DNA of 64,000 nt from Nocardiopsis terrae. Its GTDB lineage: Bacteria > Actinomycetota > Actinomycetes > Streptosporangiales > Streptosporangiaceae. The translations under genes and the position numbers were made by a program. Below the pieces are notes generated by a model. The model searched no databases and was not told where the DNA came from. It saw nothing but the letters and a program-made list of their open reading frames with translations. Location: assembly GCF_014651695.1 (NCBI RefSeq), contig NZ_BMXJ01000005.1, positions 511,415 through 575,414 of the forward strand, written 5' to 3'. Below are positions 19,757 through 27,662 of the stretch, piece by piece. Each line of letters opens with the position of its first letter. The stretch's first letter is position 1.

Positions 19757-20260
19757 TCAGCGCCGGGGCGGCCGGTCGTCCATCTCGAAGTACTCCGGCA
19801 GCCCGGCGGTTCCGGCCAGGCGCAGAAGGCGGATCAGGCGGGAGCGGCGGGCCCGGCGGGTGTCGGCGACGGCGTCGTTGTGGAAGACGCGGGCCAGGTG
19901 TACACCGCGTGCGGCGACCGCCACCTCGTCCAGGTGCGGGACCAGGGTGTCGGGCGGTTCCGCACCATCCAGGGCACCGCGCAGGGTGCGGGACAGTTCG
20001 CTCTCCGCGAGCTCCCGGTCCCCCTCCCCCGCGCGGCGCGCGCTGTTGGCCGCGGCCGCCAGGGACCGGGCCACGGCGGGGTCGAGGCCGTCGGCCGCCG
20101 CCAGGCCCAGGACGGCCGCGGCCCTGCGCAGGAGGGCCGCGTCGAGAGCGGCACGCGCGGTCTCCACCCGGTGGTGGAGGCGGTCGAGCCTGGTGGCCCG
20201 CCAGGACAGGTAGAAACCCAGCAGAACCAGCACCAGCAGGATCGCGGCGACCAGGGCCAC
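19757..20260 (-). CDS. Membrane-anchored hypothetical protein of the PIM locus
   Basis: A protein of about 167 residues with an N-terminal transmembrane helix (LVAAILLVLVLLGFYLSW) followed by an alpha-helical, Arg/Ala-rich cytoplasmic domain (RLDRLHHRVETARAALDAAL) and a conserved-looking end FEMDDRPPRR. No catalytic motif recognised. It follows pimA by 17 bp, so it is part of the phosphatidylinositol mannoside operon in this window, which suggests an envelope-related role. The precise start is uncertain; GTG 20260 is the best available codon. Confidence 0.75.
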   Translation of the reverse strand: MALVAAILLVLVLLGFYLSWRATRLDRLHHRVETARAALDAALLRRAAAVLGLAAADGLDPAVARSLAAAANSARRAGEGDRELAESELSRTLRGALDGAEPPDTLVPHLDEVAVAARGVHLARVFHNDAVADTRRARRSRLIRLLRLAGTAGLPEYFEMDDRPPRR

Positions 20261-20277
20261 GAAGCGGACGTCCTCGA

Positions 20278-21528
20278 TCAGGGCCGTTCACCCCGTCGCA
20301 GCAGGGCGGCAGCCCGGCTTCCGCTGTCCACCCGCACGCCTCCGGGGCGCTCCCCGTCCCGGCCGTCCCCCATCAGGACGGTCTCGTAGACGTGGGCGAT
20401 GTCGGCGGCGACGGTCTCCCAGTCGTAGGCGCGCACCGCCTTGCGGGCCGCCTCGGACAGCTCGGCTCGGCGTCCGGGGGCGTCGAGCAGGGCTCCGGCG
20501 CGCTCCGCGAGGTGGTCGGGGTCGCCGACGCGGAAGAGGTCCCCGGCCCCGCCGCCCGCGAGGACCGCCGCGAAGGCGGGGATATCGCTGGCGACGATGG
20601 CTGCTCCGGCGGCCATCGCCTCGGTCAGCACGATACCGAAGCTCTCCCCGCCCAGGTTGGGTGCGCAGAAGACGTCCGCGGAGTGGTAGGCGCGGGCCTT
20701 GTCCGCATCGTCGATCCGGCCGAGGAGGACCACGCGCTCGCGCAGGCTCTCGGGGACACCGGACAGGTCGGGTTCGCCCGGCCCGGCGACGAGCAGACGC
20801 AGCCCGGGCCGGTGCGGGGCCAGCCGGGTGAAGGCCGCCAGCAGGGTGGCCAACCCCTTGCGGGGTTCGTCCAGACGCCCCAGGAAGCCGATCGAACCCC
20901 CCTGGCCCGGCCATCCCGGCAACGGCTCGGCCCGCTCGAATCGTCGGACGGACACGCCGTTGGGGATGAGTACGGCGTCACCGCCCACGTGTTCGACCAG
21001 GGTGCGCCGGGCCGACTCGGAGACCGCCACGCGCGCGTTGATCTTCTCCAGGACCGACCGCAGGGCGGTGGAGGTCGCGGACATGGCGCGTGAGCGCGGG
21101 TTCGAGGTGTGGAAGGTCGCGACGAGGGGGCCGTCCGCCGCCCAGCACGCCAGCAGGGACACGCTGGGAGCGGCGGGTTCGTGGATGTGCAGGACGTCGA
21201 AGCCACCCTCGGCGATCCATCTGCGGACCCGGGCCGCCGTGCGCGGGCCGAAGCTGAGCCTGGCCACGGAACCGTTGTAGGGCACCGGGACGGGACGGCC
21301 CGCCGGAACGAGGTAGTCGGGAAGCAGGTGTCCGGGGTCGCCGACCGGGGCCAGCACCGAGACCTCGTGCCCCATCCGGATCAGCGTCTCGGCGAGGTCC
21401 CCGACGTGCTGTTGGACTCCGCCCGGTACGTCCCAGGCGTAGGGGCACACAATGCCCACCCGTCGCCCGCCGCCACCCTCAACGGACGCCTCCGGCGCGG
21501 TTCTTCCCGGTCTCCGTGTCGCCGTCAC
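20278..21528 (-). CDS. pimA: Phosphatidylinositol alpha-mannosyltransferase PimA
   Basis: A 416-residue GT4-family enzyme adding the first mannose from GDP-mannose to phosphatidylinositol at the inner face of the membrane. GIVCPYAWDVPGGVQQHVGD is the typical N-terminal glycine-rich acceptor segment; the donor site includes GFLGRLDEPRKGLATLL and the EX7E-type GESFGIVLTEAMAAGAAI. The N-terminal 20 residues and C-terminal 40 are unconserved. It overlaps patA by 4 bases, and the pgsA-patA-pimA order matches the mycobacterial cluster. Confidence 0.92.
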   Translation of the reverse strand: MTATRRPGRTAPEASVEGGGGRRVGIVCPYAWDVPGGVQQHVGDLAETLIRMGHEVSVLAPVGDPGHLLPDYLVPAGRPVPVPYNGSVARLSFGPRTAARVRRWIAEGGFDVLHIHEPAAPSVSLLACWAADGPLVATFHTSNPRSRAMSATSTALRSVLEKINARVAVSESARRTLVEHVGGDAVLIPNGVSVRRFERAEPLPGWPGQGGSIGFLGRLDEPRKGLATLLAAFTRLAPHRPGLRLLVAGPGEPDLSGVPESLRERVVLLGRIDDADKARAYHSADVFCAPNLGGESFGIVLTEAMAAGAAIVASDIPAFAAVLAGGGAGDLFRVGDPDHLAERAGALLDAPGRRAELSEAARKAVRAYDWETVAADIAHVYETVLMGDGRDGERPGGVRVDSGSRAAALLRRGERP

Positions 21529-22469
21529 CGTTCCCGGGCCTCCCGCTCCGCGGCCTCGGCCTCGCGGTGGCGGGCGCGGTCGGCCTCGTGATCGGCGCTG
21601 AAGACGGCCTGGAGCATGTGCCAGTCCTCGGGGTGTTCGGCGATGGCGCCCTCGAACACCCGGGCGAGCTCCTGGGTGGTGTCCTGGATCCGCGCGGAGC
21701 GGCTGGCACCGGCGGCGACGGGGATCTCGTCGTGAACGCGGATGTTCCAGTGCGGGCCGTCGTACCAGAGGGAGACCGGCATCAGGGCGGCCCCGGTGTT
21801 CAGGGCGAGTGCCGCGGGGCCGGAGGGCATGCGCGCCTTCTCCCCGAAGAAGTCCACTTCGAGGCCGGTGCCGCTGATGTCGCGGTCGGCGAGCAGGCAG
21901 ACCAGCCCGCCCTCGCGCAGCCGCCGGGCCAGGGTCCCGACGGTGTTGGCGCTACCGCCGGTCAGCGGCAGTACCTCCATGCCCAGGGACTCCCGGTAGG
22001 AGGTGAACCGTTGGAAGAGGCTTTCGGGGCTCAGGCGCTGGGCGACGGTGGTCAGCGGGGTGCCGCGGGCCGCGATCCACGCCCCTGCGTGGTCCCAGTT
22101 CCCCATGTGCGGCAGGGCCGCCACGACCCCGCGCCCGGAGCGGATGTGCGCCTCCAGGACCTCGATGCCGCTCTGGCGGGTGTTGGCGAGGACGTGTTCG
22201 CGGCCCATGGCCGGCAGACGGAACATCTCGTAGTAGTAACGCATGTAGGAACGCATCCCGGCCCTGGACAGGGCGCGCAGCTGGGCGTCGCCCGCGTGCG
22301 GGCCGAGCAGCCTGCGCAGGTTGCGCTCCAGCCCCCGGGTGCCGCCGTCGTGGGTGCGCCAGGACCGGTCCGCCAGCCGCCGGAACACCGCCCGGCCCGC
22401 CCTCTCGGGTGAGCGGCGGACCAGTGTCCACCCGGCCGAGTAGGCCAGGTCGGCCATGCGTTCGTCCAC
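21525..22469 (-). CDS. patA: Phosphatidylinositol mannoside acyltransferase PatA
   Basis: A 314-residue lysophospholipid/lauroyl acyltransferase-family enzyme that acylates mannose of PIM. ALPHMGNWDHAGAW carries the H-x4-D catalytic motif; RDISGTGLEVDFFGEKARMP and the GAALMPVSLW strand are typical. Membrane-associated from the cytoplasmic side. Stop overlaps the pimA start; it follows pgsA after 53 bp. Confidence 0.92.
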   Translation of the reverse strand: MDERMADLAYSAGWTLVRRSPERAGRAVFRRLADRSWRTHDGGTRGLERNLRRLLGPHAGDAQLRALSRAGMRSYMRYYYEMFRLPAMGREHVLANTRQSGIEVLEAHIRSGRGVVAALPHMGNWDHAGAWIAARGTPLTTVAQRLSPESLFQRFTSYRESLGMEVLPLTGGSANTVGTLARRLREGGLVCLLADRDISGTGLEVDFFGEKARMPSGPAALALNTGAALMPVSLWYDGPHWNIRVHDEIPVAAGASRSARIQDTTQELARVFEGAIAEHPEDWHMLQAVFSADHEADRARHREAEAAEREARER

Positions 22470-22522
22470 TTCGTGTCCCTGTCCTCGTACTCGGTGGTGC
22501 TGTCGTGCCGGCGGCGGTGGAC

Positions 22523-23167
22523 TCAGGCCCCGTTGCTGGTCCGCTTGTCCTCGTCCTCGGTGTGTTCGGGGCCGTTGAGGCGGGCCCGGGTCTCCACGAG
22601 GCGCTGGAGGACGGTCAGCAGGCTCATCCCGGCGAGGAGCCAGAGGCCGCCGGCGAGGATGTAGGGCACTCCGAACTCACTCAGCCCGACCGCCACCAGC
22701 ACGATGATCAGGCGTTCGGTGCGTTCGGCCACGCCGACGTCGCAGTTGACGCCCAGACCCTCCGCGCGCGCCTTGATGTAGGAGACCATGAAGCCGCTGA
22801 TCAGGCAGAACAGGGTGAGTCCGGCGAGCAGGGGGTCGTTGCCCCCGCCCATGAACCACCACATGAGCCCGGCGAGAATGGCGGCGTCGGCGACCCGGTC
22901 GAGGCTGGAGTCGAGGAAGGCGCCGAAGGCGCTGGCGCTGTCGTTGGCCCGGGCGACCGCACCGTCGAGCATGTCGAAGAGAGCGAAGACGGTGATGACC
23001 ACCGAGCCCGCGTAGAGCTGACCGCGCGGGTAGAAGTAGAGGGCGCTGACGACGACGCCGGCGGCACCGATGAGGGTGACGATGTTCGGTGTCAGGCCGA
23101 GGCGGGCCAGGCTCCGGCCGAGCGGCGCGGTGACCCGGGAGGTCAAGGGGCGAAGGATTCTCAGCAT
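22523..23167 (-). CDS. pgsA: Phosphatidylinositol(-phosphate) synthase, CDP-alcohol phosphotransferase
   Basis: A 214-residue integral membrane enzyme transferring the CDP-diacylglycerol phosphatidyl group to inositol or inositol phosphate. The family signature D65-x2-D68-G-x2-A-R-x8-G-x3-D86-x3-D90 is complete (DMLDGAVAR ... GAFLDSSLD). About six transmembrane helices. ATG start. It opens the patA-pimA series, and its position next to them supports phosphatidylinositol rather than phosphatidylglycerol synthesis. Confidence 0.92.
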   Translation of the reverse strand: MLRILRPLTSRVTAPLGRSLARLGLTPNIVTLIGAAGVVVSALYFYPRGQLYAGSVVITVFALFDMLDGAVARANDSASAFGAFLDSSLDRVADAAILAGLMWWFMGGGNDPLLAGLTLFCLISGFMVSYIKARAEGLGVNCDVGVAERTERLIIVLVAVGLSEFGVPYILAGGLWLLAGMSLLTVLQRLVETRARLNGPEHTEDEDKRTSNGA

Positions 23168-23265
23168 GTCTTCTTGTGATCGTAGGGCGGGGACGGTCGT
23201 GGGGGGAGAGAGCCGCACCCTCTGGGGGTGGCGTCGGCCCCGGGGCGTGGGTCGGGGGCGCCGCG

Positions 23266-23838
23266 TCACTCCCCGGGCCAGTGTTCGACCAGTTTTGCCC
23301 GGGTCTGCTCCAACATCTCGGGCAGGACCTTGGTCTGGCCGATCACGGGCATGAAGTTGGCGTCGCCGCCCCACCGGGGCACGACGTGCTGGTGGAGGTG
23401 GGCGGCGATCCCGGCACCGGCAACGGTACCGAGGTTCATGCCGACGTTGAAGCCCTGCGGGCGGTACGCCTCGGTGAGCGCCCGGATTCCCGCCTGGGTG
23501 AGTGCCGCGACCTCCGCGGTTTCGTCCTCGTCCAGTGAGGTGTACTCCCAGGCGTGCCGGTAGGGGCACACCAGCAGGTGGCCGCTGTTGTAGGGGTAGA
23601 GGTTGAGAACCGCGTAGGCCGACTTGCCGCGGGCGACCACGAGCCCTTCCCGGTCCGTCAGGCCCGGCGCCCGGCAGAAGGGGCAGTCGTCCCCGGCCCC
23701 GGGGCCGGTGGGCCTGCCCTCCCCCTTGATGTAGGCCATGCGGTGCGGGGTCCAGAGCCGCTCGTAACCGTCGGGTTCCCCGGTTCCCGGTCCGGGAGGG
23801 TTCGTGCCGCTCCCGGACTCGTTGTCGGCACCGCGCAT
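23266..23838 (-). CDS. HIT-family nucleotide hydrolase/phosphorylase
   Basis: A 190-residue histidine-triad protein. The triad is HLHQHVVPRW (His147, His149, His151); a zinc-type CPFC pair at 52-55 and the GHLLVCPYRH segment resemble the Ap4A-phosphorylase-like HIT protein that neighbours pgsA in mycobacteria. The first 25 residues are low complexity. ATG start downstream of GGACGAG. Probable nucleotide-phosphate cleavage; substrate unproven. Confidence 0.88.
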   Translation of the reverse strand: MRGADNESGSGTNPPGPGTGEPDGYERLWTPHRMAYIKGEGRPTGPGAGDDCPFCRAPGLTDREGLVVARGKSAYAVLNLYPYNSGHLLVCPYRHAWEYTSLDEDETAEVAALTQAGIRALTEAYRPQGFNVGMNLGTVAGAGIAAHLHQHVVPRWGGDANFMPVIGQTKVLPEMLEQTRAKLVEHWPGE

Positions 23839-23980
23839 GGGCTCGTCCGTTTCGTCGCATGACTGTTTCGTGCTGCGGGTCCCAGCATAGAAGCGCCGGG
23901 TGGGAAAAGCACCGGAGGACGGTCGGCCGGGGTGGCGGAGGCCCCGGGCGCTCCCCCGCCGACCGCCCGGGGCGGACGGG

Positions 23981-25774
23981 TCAGAGCCCGAGCAGGGTCC
24001 GCAGGTGGCGCGGGGAGGGGCTGCCGTGGGCGAGCACGGCGTCGTGGATCCGGCCCAGCGGCTCTCCGGGGCGTTCCCGGGCCAGGTCACGGACGATGTC
24101 GGAGACCTCGGCGTAACCGACGTAGTAGGAGGACAGCTGGGCGCTGGTGAGCAGTGCGCGCCGCCACTTGCCCGCCGCCTCGCCCTCCTCCTGGTGGCCT
24201 CGCTCGGTCAGCAGGGAGATCGCCTCGGCCTCGGTGAGGTCTCCGGCGTGCACGCGCACGTCCAGGATGGCGTTGAGGATGGCGCGCAGCCGCATCTTGA
24301 GCTGGACCAGGCGCAGCGCCAGGTTGGCGCGGCGGTCCGCGGGGCCGGTGTCCCCGGTCCATCCGTGCCCGGCGAGGACCTCCTCCGCATGGACCGCCCA
24401 GCCCTCGACGAAGGTGCCGCTGCCGAGCACCGAACGCACCCGGGTGCGGCCCCGGTGGCGGGCGGCGTGGGCGAGCTGGAGGGCGTGCCCGGGCATCGCC
24501 TCGTGGGCCATCAGGTTGCGCAGCATGCCCGCGTTGTACTCGCGTAGGAAGGAGGCCTGGCGTTCGGCGGGCCAGTCCTCGGGTGGCGGGGCCACCGCGA
24601 TGAAGGTGGGCTGACGCCAGAGGTGTTCGTTTGAGGGTGGTGGTGGGCGACGGGCGGGCGGTGGCTGACGCCGGAGGTGTTCGTTTGAGGGTGGTGGTGG
24701 GCGACGGGCGGGCTGGTCGGGCGCGTTCGGGTCGAGCGGTCCGGGGGCGTCGCAGTAGGCGACCGCCACGCCGCGGCGGGACTCGGGCATCGGGATGACG
24801 CGCACCGGATCGTCGTACACCGTGGCCAGGTCCAGCTCCCGGACCCGGGAACGGAGGTGCTCCAGGGAGTCGGTACACGCCGGGGCGACTCCGTCGGCGC
24901 CGAGGGCGTACTCGTCGGCCAGGCCGGACAGCACCTCGGCGACCTGTCCGGCACGGCGGGGTTCTCCCGCGTACTCGGCGGCCGTCTCCGCGATCGCCTC
25001 CTCCGTGGCCAGGAGGTCGCTCTCGGCGCGTACCAGCAGGGCTTCCGGCGAGAGTTCGGAGTCGAGGGTGTACCAGAGCTGGGCGGCGAACCGGCGGGCG
25101 CCCAGGCGGGGGTCGGCGGTGGCGAACTCGGCCTCGATCCGCAGCCAGGAGGCGTATTCGTCCAGAGCGGCCAGGGCGGCCTCGCGTGCGGGTTCGATTC
25201 CGGCGCTCGCCTCGGGGTGCCGGGCGGCCAGGGCGGGCAGGTCGTCGGTGAGCATGGCACGGGCGCCCCTGAGCTGTCCCAGGGCGGTCTCCACGTGCAC
25301 GCGGGGCATGCCGGGCCCCTCCGACAGGCGGGCGCGCGCCGTGTCCAGGTAGGCGGGCAGGGCCGCGCAGCGCGCGGCCAGCGCCTCCAGGCGTTCGGGG
25401 GCGGGGAGGGTGTCACGTTCCAGGAGCGCGTGTACGGCCTCGCCCGGCGAGTGGTGGAGCGGGTCCCAGGTGTGCGGGCGCAGTTCGGTGGTGTGCCACA
25501 GGTCAGCACTGACCCTGGTCCGGAGCATCTCCAGGTCCACCAGGTCGTCCGCGGGGATGAGGTCGGTGTCGATCTCGTCCAGGGAACCGAGTGCGTCGGT
25601 GAGGACCGCGACGCGGTGGGCGTCGGCCTCCACCGAGTGGTCGGTCAGCCGGTGGGCGCCCCGGGGGTCTCCCAGGTCCAGGGCCCATTCCGGGGACTGG
25701 GCCAGGAGCGCGTCGAGCACCCGCTCGGCCACCTCGCGGAACCGTCGGGTCATCTCGTGGGAGGAAGAGCTCAT
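23981..25774 (-). CDS. DUF885-family protein with an internal tandem-repeat insertion
   Basis: A 597-residue soluble protein of the DUF885 family, thought to be zinc-peptidase-like: NLMAHEAMPGHALQLAHAAR contains an HExxxxH-type motif and EGWAVHAEEVL the downstream acidic residues. Just upstream of the conserved PTFIAVAPPPEDW a Pro/Arg-rich stretch contains two copies of an 18-residue repeat encoded by a 54-bp tandem DNA repeat. The frame is kept, so the enzyme may still be functional with an extended loop. ATG start with a weak GGCGGG site. No operon partner. Confidence 0.85.
   Translation of the reverse strand: MSSSSHEMTRRFREVAERVLDALLAQSPEWALDLGDPRGAHRLTDHSVEADAHRVAVLTDALGSLDEIDTDLIPADDLVDLEMLRTRVSADLWHTTELRPHTWDPLHHSPGEAVHALLERDTLPAPERLEALAARCAALPAYLDTARARLSEGPGMPRVHVETALGQLRGARAMLTDDLPALAARHPEASAGIEPAREAALAALDEYASWLRIEAEFATADPRLGARRFAAQLWYTLDSELSPEALLVRAESDLLATEEAIAETAAEYAGEPRRAGQVAEVLSGLADEYALGADGVAPACTDSLEHLRSRVRELDLATVYDDPVRVIPMPESRRGVAVAYCDAPGPLDPNAPDQPARRPPPPSNEHLRRQPPPARRPPPPSNEHLWRQPTFIAVAPPPEDWPAERQASFLREYNAGMLRNLMAHEAMPGHALQLAHAARHRGRTRVRSVLGSGTFVEGWAVHAEEVLAGHGWTGDTGPADRRANLALRLVQLKMRLRAILNAILDVRVHAGDLTEAEAISLLTERGHQEEGEAAGKWRRALLTSAQLSSYYVGYAEVSDIVRDLARERPGEPLGRIHDAVLAHGSPSPRHLRTLLGL
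24606..24713. repeat. 54-bp tandem duplication inside the DUF885 gene
   Basis: 24606-24659 and 24660-24713 are identical except one base (A at 24619, G at 24673). The unit is exactly 18 codons, preserving the frame. I see no other copy in this window. Confidence 0.95.
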
Positions 25775-25814
25775 CCCGCCATGATGCCAGCCCCCGCACG
25801 GTGCCAGCACGGAC

Positions 25815-25843
25815 GCCCGGTTCCCGCTTGGCGGGAACCGGGC
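25815..25843 (-). terminator. Terminator of the conservon operon
   Basis: GCCCGGTTCCCGC (25815-25827) and GCGGGAACCGGGC (25831-25843) form a perfect 13-bp stem with a TTG loop, 40 bp past the GTPase stop. Confidence 0.8.
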
Positions 25844-25882
25844 CGTGCTCTGTGCGGGACCCCGGCCCGGGTCAGGTCCTGG

Positions 25883-26479
25883 TCAGCGCCAGGAGTTCTG
25901 ACCTCCGGTTGAGGTGGGCTGTTGCCCGGCCGCGCCCTCGGGGTCCCCCACCGTGATCGCGTGTTCGACGAGGGTGATGAGCGTCGACTTGGTGGAGGCC
26001 TTGTCACGGGCGTCCACCTGGACGATGGGGATCTCCGGGCTGAGCGTGAGCGCATCCCGGACCTCGTCGGCGGCGTGGGGGTAGTAGCCGTCGAACCCGT
26101 TGATCGCGACGATGAAGGGGAGACGCGCCTCCTCGAAGTAGTCGATCGCTGGGAAGCAGTCGGCCAGACGACGTGTGTCCACCAGCACGACGGCACCGAT
26201 GGCACCCTTGACCAGGTCGTCCCACATGAACCAGAACCGGTGCTGTCCGGGGGTACCGAACAGGTACAGGATCAGGTCGGAGTCGAGGGAGACACGGCCG
26301 AAGTCCATCGCGACGGTGGTGGTCTGCTTGTCCGGCGTCTTGGCGAGGTCGTCCACCCCGACGCTGGCGCTGGTCATGACCGCCTCGGTCGTCAGCGGCA
26401 CGATCTCGGAGACAGAGCCAACGAATGTCGTCTTCCCGACACCGAAGCCCCCGGCGACGACGATCTTGACCGACGTCAT
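25883..26479 (-). CDS. Conservon small GTPase (CvnD type)
   Basis: A 198-residue MglA-like/Ras-like GTP-binding protein. Walker A is GGFGVGKTT at residues 10-18, the switch II region contains YLFGTPGQHRFWFMWDD, and the guanine-specificity loop is NGFDGYY rather than classical NKxD, as usual in this actinobacterial family. The C terminus is a Gly/Gln/Ser tail. Last gene of the four-gene conservon, 34 bp after the DUF742 gene. Conservons act as membrane-associated, G-protein-like signalling units; the signal here is unknown. Confidence 0.92.
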   Translation of the reverse strand: MTSVKIVVAGGFGVGKTTFVGSVSEIVPLTTEAVMTSASVGVDDLAKTPDKQTTTVAMDFGRVSLDSDLILYLFGTPGQHRFWFMWDDLVKGAIGAVVLVDTRRLADCFPAIDYFEEARLPFIVAINGFDGYYPHAADEVRDALTLSPEIPIVQVDARDKASTKSTLITLVEHAITVGDPEGAAGQQPTSTGGQNSWR

Positions 26480-26513
26480 CGCGTTCCCCCCAGCACCGCC
26501 TTCCTCGGCTGGG

Positions 26514-27008
26514 CTAGAGCTTGCGAAGTCCACTGAGCACCCTTTCAAGCAGGTTGGTGTTGGGGCGAGCATCGTTGTTGAGCGAAGACCTGATCTGGAC
26601 CAGTCCCTGCTCGGACATGTCCGCCACAAGCACCCGCGCCACGCCGAGCGGCATCCGCAACAGCGCGGAGATCTCCGCCACGGATCGCCATTCCCGGCAC
26701 AGGTCGCTGATCGCCTGCCATTCAGGTGTCAGCGTCCCTGACTCGTTCCGAGCCGCCGCCGTGGCCGAGATCAGCGCTTCCAGGGGAAGCTGAGACTTCG
26801 GCTTGGTGCGGCCCTTGGTGACCGCGTAGGGACGCACCAGCGAACTGGGTGCGCTGCCCGGCGCGGGTCGTTGGTCATACGGTTGTTGGATTGGTCGAGG
26901 AACATCTCCGCCGCCCGGCACTGCCGGCATCCCTCCCGTGGGGGGGTTGCCCGGCTGTTGACCGAACCACGAGGCGCTCCCGGCATCTCTACTGTGAGGT
27001 GCCACCAC
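26514..27008 (-). CDS. Conservon DUF742 protein (CvnC type)
   Basis: A 164-residue protein: the first 55 residues are disordered and Pro/Gly-rich, then SSLVRPYAVTKGRTKPKSQL opens the DUF742 winged-helix-like domain ending in LNNDARPNTNLLERVLSGLR. GTG start with GGAGGAAG just upstream (two successive GTG codons possible). Located between roadblock and GTPase genes, as in other conservons. Confidence 0.9.
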   Translation of the reverse strand: MVAPHSRDAGSASWFGQQPGNPPTGGMPAVPGGGDVPRPIQQPYDQRPAPGSAPSSLVRPYAVTKGRTKPKSQLPLEALISATAAARNESGTLTPEWQAISDLCREWRSVAEISALLRMPLGVARVLVADMSEQGLVQIRSSLNNDARPNTNLLERVLSGLRKL

Positions 27009-27028
27009 TTCCTCCTGTCGGTGGTGGA

Positions 27029-27430
27029 TCAGTGGATTCCCGAGGTGCGCGCCGTTGGTGTCAGCGCCCGCCCCGCCCGCTCGACGAGCAGGGTCATCTC
27101 GTACGCGACCAGACCCAGGTCGCTTTCGGCCGCCGCAAGGACCGCGAGGCAGGAGCCGTCACTGATGGCCATGATGAGCATCAGCCCCCGCTCCATCTCC
27201 ACGACGGTCTGGGCGACCGCTCCACCCTCGAACACCCGGGCCGCGCCCTGAGTCAGGCTGGACAGACCAGAGGCGATTGCGGCCAACTGGTCGGCCCGGT
27301 CGGCCGGGAATCCCGCGGACGAAGCCAACGGAAGGCCGTCAGAGGAGACGACGATCGCATGGGCCACGTCGGGGACCCGGTCCGCAAAGTCAGTGATCAA
27401 CCAGTTGAGTTCATTCACCTGTCGACTCAT
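27029..27430 (-). CDS. Roadblock/LC7-domain protein (CvnB type)
   Basis: A 133-residue roadblock/LC7 protein, likely GTPase-activating or scaffolding partner of the small GTPase. LNWLITDFADRVPDVAHAIV and VSSDGLPLASSAGFPADRAD are the conserved first helix-strand elements. It starts 233 bp after the sensor gene stop, a wider gap than in most conservons, in which I see no gene, and 21 bp before the DUF742 gene. Confidence 0.92.
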   Translation of the reverse strand: MSRQVNELNWLITDFADRVPDVAHAIVVSSDGLPLASSAGFPADRADQLAAIASGLSSLTQGAARVFEGGAVAQTVVEMERGLMLIMAISDGSCLAVLAAAESDLGLVAYEMTLLVERAGRALTPTARTSGIH

Positions 27431-27662
27431 CTGATCTCCTGTCCAAGTTCGCCGGTCGATCTTTTGGCACTGCTACCGCCGGCACGGCATGTGACAGCAC
27501 TGCCTCTGCGAACTGCCCGGCCCCGCCCGCGGGGGTGGCCGGGAGTCTGGTGTTCCGCTCTCGTCAAGCGATGGGTGTGGTGCGTCCGAGAAGCTCGGTA
27601 GATGCTATTGCATCCAGCTTCCGCGAATAAGGGGGACCCCGTCCCACCACTGGCCACTTGGC

